From positions 1 to 20,258 of the forward strand of contig JADHVS010000061.1 of assembly GCA_016783865.1 (NCBI GenBank): a stretch of 20,258 bases of DNA, written 5' to 3'. How positions within the stretch are numbered: the first letter of the stretch is position 1; every line of letters begins with the position of its first letter. Source of the DNA: Bacteroidales bacterium. GTDB lineage: Bacteria; Bacteroidota; Bacteroidia; Bacteroidales; SM23-62. The notes beneath the pieces are model-generated. The model ran no database searches. It saw only the letters and a program-made list of their open reading frames with translations, and was not told the origin of the DNA. Position numbers and translations under genes: made by a program. Below, piece by piece: positions 15,701 through 20,258 of this stretch.

Positions 15701-16480
15701 CTACTTATATTTATCGCTTAAGTCCAGAAGCTCGACCTTTCTGAAATCAATGGGATGGCTCTCTGACTGGAGTGAAATGGTTCCGTCTTTAACTCTTGTT
15801 CCTTCCGGATACGGGAAACCTTCGGGCAGATCCCCGCCAATGTGGGGCCTCGTATATACCAGTACTGTGTCACCTTCCACCAGGTGATAGATGATGCTGT
15901 CGCCCAGCACGATAAACTCTGTTGAAACCCATTCCTCCCCATGATAGGTCTTTGAGGAGGAGTTAATACAGTGCTGGGTAACAAGGGTATCGGCCATGTA
16001 TACATGGGTCCCTGGGGTGCACAAATTGGCTGTGGATCTTTCATTTACCCCATCTCCGCCCAGGAATTGAGCCTCTATACAAACCGGGAAGCTTTGATCG
16101 ATACCCATGCTGGCGGCAGTCTGCCCATGAAGCATTGCACCGCTGTTTTTCCAGGCCCATCCCTGTCCGCCGGGAACCTGTTCCCCCACAAATCTGTACT
16201 CAACCCTGAGTTTATAATGTGAGAATATTTCATTGTAAAAAATGTGACCATACTGGTCGGTAAACTCTTCATACCCGTCGTAGCGGACCTTGAGTAAACT
16301 GTCCTCTACTCTGAATGTGTTGGCATAATTATCATTCAGTTCGTAACCTTTGATCTTCAGGTCCCAACCCGTCAGGTCAGTACCATTAAACAATTGGATC
16401 CATTCTTCTTTTTCTTCAGGTTTTCCTTTGGGATTACATGCCACAAGAAAGACGAGAAATAACAAAATTAAGGTTCTCAT
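15701..16480 (-). CDS. 3-keto-disaccharide hydrolase-family (DUF1080) lipoprotein
   Basis: A 259-residue lipoprotein (MRTLILLFLVFLVAC, Cys15). Residues about 26-255 are a single PF06439 domain: WIQLFNGTDLTGWDLK at the start, GQGWAWKNSGAMLHGQ and SFPVCIEAQFLGGDG in the middle, and the family's closing DGTISLQSESHPIDFRKVEL. Unlike the copy at 9298-10329 it has no extra N-terminal domain. It is transcribed away from the operon, towards the GH97 gene, and is divergent from the TPR gene over a 118-bp region (16481-16598) that must hold both promoters; I found no convincing box pair there. Its likely role is cleavage of modified (3-keto) glycosides at the envelope, possibly for the same substrate. 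The catalytic partner that oxidises the sugar is not in the window. Confidence 0.85.
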   Translation of the reverse strand: MRTLILLFLVFLVACNPKGKPEEKEEWIQLFNGTDLTGWDLKIKGYELNDNYANTFRVEDSLLKVRYDGYEEFTDQYGHIFYNEIFSHYKLRVEYRFVGEQVPGGQGWAWKNSGAMLHGQTAASMGIDQSFPVCIEAQFLGGDGVNERSTANLCTPGTHVYMADTLVTQHCINSSSKTYHGEEWVSTEFIVLGDSIIYHLVEGDTVLVYTRPHIGGDLPEGFPYPEGTRVKDGTISLQSESHPIDFRKVELLDLSDKYK

Positions 16481-16598
16481 AATTTATTGGTTTAGCAGGT
16501 TATTTGGATTGTCAGTTTCTAAAATTAACTAAAAAACCTGATCAAACGATATCCTGAAATATTAATCGTAATTTTATATTGAACACAAACCATGCACA

Positions 16599-19500
16599 AT
16601 GAAAAAATACCTTTTATCCCTTTTGCTGGCCATATCAGTCCTTCACGGATACACCCAAACAAAAGAAGAATACAGGACCATTATAGACCAATGTTTCGAG
16701 ATCGCTGATTATAACTGTGCCATAAGGGCACTTGGTCCATATATGGCATTGTTGCAAGCTGAATCCGGCACGGAGACAGAAGACTACGCCTTTGGAATGA
16801 TGGATATTGGCCGGTGTTTCTATTACAATCAATCATGGGATACTGCTTATCTCTACCTCTGGGATGCCATGTCGCGACTGCAAAATCTGGATAAGCTGGA
16901 TACGCCAGATGCCACCGAACTGTGCGAATACCTTGGGGATGTGTTTGTTCAAATCGACAGTTTTACTTATGCCGGTCAGTTCTACTTCCTGGCTTCAGAG
17001 GGATATTCCCAACATTATGGTGCTGATAGTGAAGATGTTGGTTATGTGCAGTTTAAGCTGGGTAAGCTATTTTTTGATATGGCCGATTATGAATCTGCTG
17101 CTGAATATATGGAACAGGCGGGAAATATATTCCTGAAAAACAAAGAAGCACAGAAAAGCATTCTTGCCCCGGAAGTCCTGTATTATGCCGGCACAAATGC
17201 CATTTTTCTGAATGATTTCGATAATGCAGCACCCTGGTTGCAGGGAGCCCTTAAATTAAGGGAAGAGCATTCTTACGAGAGGGACAAAATGCATGGATTA
17301 ACCTCTCAGAACCTGGGATATATTAAGTACTTACAGGGAGAAACAAAAGAGGCAATAGCGCTGTATGAACAGGCCACAGCAATCTATGAGGAGGTTACCG
17401 ATTGGGTAGTTGACGGGGATTATTGGTTTGCTATGTCCAGTCTGGCTTTTGCCTATTATACTGCAGGACAATATGAGGATGCCGATAATGCATATAATGT
17501 AGTTTGGAGCATCTTTGGTGTAAATGAGTGGGAGAAAACACCGGAGTATATCACCCTCCTGGATGAAATGGCCGATGTCAGTTTTGCCCAGGGAAGATAT
17601 ACGGAATGTGAAGAGCTGTTGTTGGAAGTAAAAAGCCTCAGGGAGGAATTACTTGAACCGGATCATTTTGATCATATATTTTCAATCAATAACCTGATTT
17701 TCATATATCGCCAGTTGGGGAAAATTGATGAAGCTATGGATCTTGGCATGGAACTGTTAATGTTGTCACAAAATATTGATCCAAAAAAGAATTCCGACAT
17801 CAACCAGCTGTATACCCATTTTGCTTTCCTTATTTCAATGACTCAAAAGGTGGATGAGGCCATTGAAATGTATAATAATAATTTGAAGGACCTGGCAACA
17901 TCTTATCCGAAAACCTATCCGCTTTACTTAAAAACAATGCAATGGTTGGGTGATCTGTATATAATCAACCTGAAATATCCCGAAGCAGAACAAACATATA
18001 AAGAATTGCTGGAGCTAAGGGAACAAGCCACTGGCAAAACAAATTCCTTGTATGCCAATGTATTGAGCGATCTGGCGTATGTGTATGATGAGCAGGGGAA
18101 GTATGATCTGGCCGAAGCCGGTTATCTGGAGGTGCTTGAGATAAGAAAGGAGGTATTGGGTGAGGAACATCCTGATGTTTCGCTGATTCTGAATAACCTG
18201 GCATCGATATACAAGCATCAGGATATGTTTGATAAGGCAGAGCAAACCTTTCTTGAATCAGCCCGTATCAGCGAGCAGGTGTATGGAAAAAACCATATAT
18301 TCTATGCTGTTTGTATGAACAACCTGGGAAGCCTTTACAGGACAATGGGAAGATATGAGGAAGCCGAAAAATATCTGATAGAGACGATGCAGATCAGGGA
18401 AGCGCTATTAGGAAAAGAAAATCCAATGTATGCGACCAGCCTTGGGAACCTGGCCTTACTATATCATGACATGGGAAGATATACTGAAGCTGAAGAATAC
18501 TTTAATGAAGCCATCGAAATGTGTGAGCTCTCTATGGGAAAGGATCATAATGAGTGCGGCACATACTATAGTAACCTGGCTATGCTTTACACGGACCTGG
18601 GAAGATATATCGATGCTGAAAACCTCTATCTGAAGGTGCTTGATACCAGGAGAGAAGCCGTAGGCGACTTTGACCTGAATGTAGCCGTAGTGGTGGATAA
18701 CCTGGGTTTACTGTATGCTCAATGGGGAAGGTATCAAAAGGCAGAAGAACTCAATTTACTGGCGATGCAGATCAGGGAAGCAGTGGTTGGCGTTAACCAT
18801 TCCGACTACGCCGTCTCATTGAATAATCTGGGAGCCCTGTATATGGAAACAGGACGGTATAAAGAGTCAGAAGAATTTTTCCTGCAATCGATGAAAGTGT
18901 TTTCAGATCTGTTTGGGAGAAATCATCCCAATGTTGCTAGGGCTATGGATAACCTGGCTCAGGTATACATGGAAACCGGGGCACTCGAAAAGGTTGAATC
19001 ACTTACCACCGAAGCCATGGAGATCAGGAGGGAGTTCTTTGGCAGTAATCATCCATCTTATGCCAATTCCCTGGATAATCTGGCCGGCTATTACTCCCTG
19101 GTTGGAAACTATCCCGAAGCCGAACGGCTTTACAAGGAATCTGAAAAGATATACCTCGACAATTTCGGAGAGCAGCATGAACAATATGCCATTTCCCTGA
19201 ACAACCTGGGTGCATTTTATGATGAGGTGGGTGATTATGACAAGGCGGAAGATTACTACCTGCGTTCACTGGAAATCATATCATCTGTTCATGGTAAAGA
19301 GCATCCTGATTATGCCATCAGTATTGAGAACCTTGGTTCGTTCTACCAGGGCATGGGAAACCTTGAGAAAGCCATCCCGTTATATCTGGAAGCATTGGAG
19401 CTGAAAGAAAAAATATTGGGAGCAACCCACCCGGATTACCTGTCTTCCCTTGAAAAGCTTGCTATGTTAAATGCATCAAACGGTAATTATGAGCAAGCCG

Positions 19501-20180
19501 GGGAAGCGCTTCTGATGGTGCTGGAAATTAAGGAACAAACCATTGGAAAAGACAACGTACAATATACCAACACGCTGTTGAGCCTGGGTCATCTTTACCT
19601 CGATATGGGCAGGCTGGATGATTGCGAGAAATACTACCTTGAATTGAAGCAGAACATTGAGGAAACATTTGGGAAGGAACACAAATTCTATGGGAACCTG
19701 CTGAGTAATATTGCACTGTTATATGACGGACAGGGCAAATACAAACAGGCTGAGATATACCTGCTGGAATCGCTTGAGATCATTGGAAATACGGTGGGCA
19801 AAGAGCACCAGAAGTACCTGGTTGGACTGAGTAACCTGGGAACCCATTATGAAAGCCAGGAACAGAATGATAAGGCAGAAAGCTACCATGTGGAAGCGAA
19901 CCGGAGGATCTTTGATCAGGTGCTGAAGAATTTTGCCTTCATGTCGGAAAAGGAAAAACAATTATTTATCGGGAAGTATAATTCGTATTTTATTGGTTTT
20001 CATTCATTTACTTTGAAGCGCTTTGGAGAGAATCCGGAAATTACCACCCATGCATATAATAATGAATTATTTCTTAAAGGGATTCTGTTGCAATCCTCCC
20101 GCCGTCTTCAGGATAATATTTTAAATGAGTATCGGGTGTTATACCTAAAATTCGTTTTTGTAACTGACACAGGCAATTAG
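16599..20180 (+). CDS. Exported kinesin-light-chain-type TPR protein, truncated before its CHAT domain by an IS insertion
   Basis: A 1193-residue open frame with a signal peptide (MKKYLLSLLLAISVLHGYTQ). Residues 20-448 hold divergent TPRs. From 449 to about 1120 there are 16 consecutive 42-residue repeats of the form NLGxLYxxxGRYxEAE...GxxHPxYA; the first and last repeat anchors (residues 449 and 1079) are exactly 15 x 42 apart, so no indels occurred. A conserved linker follows (FMSEKEKQLF at about 1114, YNNELFLKGILLQSS near 1155-1169). In Bacteroidota and cyanobacterial relatives this linker leads directly into a CHAT domain, a caspase-fold peptidase. Here the native sequence stops near residue 1178 (DNILNEY). 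The last 15 residues are read from a mobile element and the CHAT domain is absent. Probably a disrupted gene with a possibly stable, inactive product. Confidence 0.85.
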   Translation: MKKYLLSLLLAISVLHGYTQTKEEYRTIIDQCFEIADYNCAIRALGPYMALLQAESGTETEDYAFGMMDIGRCFYYNQSWDTAYLYLWDAMSRLQNLDKLDTPDATELCEYLGDVFVQIDSFTYAGQFYFLASEGYSQHYGADSEDVGYVQFKLGKLFFDMADYESAAEYMEQAGNIFLKNKEAQKSILAPEVLYYAGTNAIFLNDFDNAAPWLQGALKLREEHSYERDKMHGLTSQNLGYIKYLQGETKEAIALYEQATAIYEEVTDWVVDGDYWFAMSSLAFAYYTAGQYEDADNAYNVVWSIFGVNEWEKTPEYITLLDEMADVSFAQGRYTECEELLLEVKSLREELLEPDHFDHIFSINNLIFIYRQLGKIDEAMDLGMELLMLSQNIDPKKNSDINQLYTHFAFLISMTQKVDEAIEMYNNNLKDLATSYPKTYPLYLKTMQWLGDLYIINLKYPEAEQTYKELLELREQATGKTNSLYANVLSDLAYVYDEQGKYDLAEAGYLEVLEIRKEVLGEEHPDVSLILNNLASIYKHQDMFDKAEQTFLESARISEQVYGKNHIFYAVCMNNLGSLYRTMGRYEEAEKYLIETMQIREALLGKENPMYATSLGNLALLYHDMGRYTEAEEYFNEAIEMCELSMGKDHNECGTYYSNLAMLYTDLGRYIDAENLYLKVLDTRREAVGDFDLNVAVVVDNLGLLYAQWGRYQKAEELNLLAMQIREAVVGVNHSDYAVSLNNLGALYMETGRYKESEEFFLQSMKVFSDLFGRNHPNVARAMDNLAQVYMETGALEKVESLTTEAMEIRREFFGSNHPSYANSLDNLAGYYSLVGNYPEAERLYKESEKIYLDNFGEQHEQYAISLNNLGAFYDEVGDYDKAEDYYLRSLEIISSVHGKEHPDYAISIENLGSFYQGMGNLEKAIPLYLEALELKEKILGATHPDYLSSLEKLAMLNASNGNYEQAGEALLMVLEIKEQTIGKDNVQYTNTLLSLGHLYLDMGRLDDCEKYYLELKQNIEETFGKEHKFYGNLLSNIALLYDGQGKYKQAEIYLLESLEIIGNTVGKEHQKYLVGLSNLGTHYESQEQNDKAESYHVEANRRIFDQVLKNFAFMSEKEKQLFIGKYNSYFIGFHSFTLKRFGENPEITTHAYNNELFLKGILLQSSRRLQDNILNEYRVLYLKFVFVTDTGN

Positions 20181-20258
20181 TAGCCTGTCAAATAATTTTT
20201 CACCAAAGTATCTTCTATTATACTTATAGCAAAACTCATTGAGGTAGCCTTGTAAATA
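20134..20258 (-). mobile_element. End of an IS1595-type insertion sequence, runs off the window
   Basis: The host TPR frame loses its family sequence at about 20130-20134, and the reverse strand beyond this point encodes a transposase C-terminus. The terminal inverted repeat probably begins with GGGTGTTATACC at 20134. TGAGTATC (20126-20133) would then be the 8-bp target duplication usual for IS1595-type elements. The other end is outside the window, so boundary and duplication are unconfirmed (plausible range 20121-20144). Confidence 0.65.
20145..20258 (-). CDS. IS1595-family (ISXO2-like) transposase, C-terminal 37 residues only
   Basis: On the minus strand the frame is open from the window edge to a TAG at 20145-20147. 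It reads YLQGYLNEFCYKYNRRYFGE, then KLFDRLLIACVSYKNEF. The pattern L-x-x-Y-L-N-E-F-x-x-x-(Y/F)-N-R-R, followed shortly by F-D-R-L-L, is the conserved tail of the DDE_Tnp_IS1595 domain in Bacteroidota transposases. The catalytic DDE residues lie upstream, outside the window. The identification rests on remembered family sequence and a short segment, but the motif density is high. Confidence 0.75.
   Translation of the reverse strand, partial: YLQGYLNEFCYKYNRRYFGEKLFDRLLIACVSYKNEF

Noticed and set aside
16481..16598. Divergent promoter pair between the DUF1080 and TPR genes
   Set aside because: Fragments resembling TAnnTTTG occur (for example TAATTTTA) but none has a TTTG box at 19-21 bp, so no site was annotated although promoters must exist here.

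Overview
The window looks like a piece of a Bacteroidota (probably Bacteroidales-type) chromosome, most likely from an environmental or metagenomic genome. The basis is the gene families (GH97, PF06439/DUF1080, GH38 and TPR-CHAT-type proteins), the many lipoprotein signal peptides, the absence of clear Shine-Dalgarno sites, and one promoter-like site of the Bacteroidota sigma type (TTTG, 20 bp, TAnnTTTn). No rRNA, tRNA, CRISPR array or SusC/SusD pair is visible.

Layout. (1) Positions 1-1160: an AT-rich stretch with a secreted right-handed beta-helix protein on the minus strand. Its C-terminus looks cut short beside an unidentified partial ORF at the window edge. (2) 1566-5139: an exported HtrA-type trypsin-like protease with a PDZ-like region, followed 52 bp later by an exported metacaspase-like (C14) protease. 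Both keep their catalytic residues. The gap between them is filled by six degenerate 7-bp repeats. (3) 5158-5202: a perfect 12-bp inverted repeat, then a seven-gene plus-strand carbohydrate operon (5216-15669). It encodes a stand-alone GH2-type barrel lipoprotein, a GH-A-like barrel protein, L-rhamnose mutarotase (rhaM, overlapping the previous gene by 4 bp), a URO-D-superfamily protein resembling methyltransferases, a two-domain 3-keto-disaccharide hydrolase-family protein, a GH38 alpha-mannosidase lipoprotein and a GH97 lipoprotein. (4) 15701-16480: a second 3-keto-disaccharide hydrolase-family lipoprotein, convergent with the operon. The 31-bp gap between them is almost entirely four copies of CCTGCAA. 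(5) 16599-20180: a large exported TPR protein with 16 consecutive repeats spaced exactly 42 residues. It ends abruptly where a CHAT protease-like domain would be expected, and the cause is readable: the last ~125 bp encode, on the minus strand, the C-terminus of an IS1595-type transposase.

How the genes fit together. The operon is best read as breakdown of a mixed glycoside containing alpha-mannosyl, alpha-glucosyl or alpha-galactosyl and rhamnosyl units. The hydrolases carry export signals and act in the periplasm or at the cell envelope; RhaM and the URO-D-like protein are cytosolic. The URO-D-like gene raises the possibility that the substrate is O-methylated, but this is inference. The HtrA and metacaspase genes look like an envelope proteolysis pair. 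The TPR gene would have been a third protease-associated component before the insertion.
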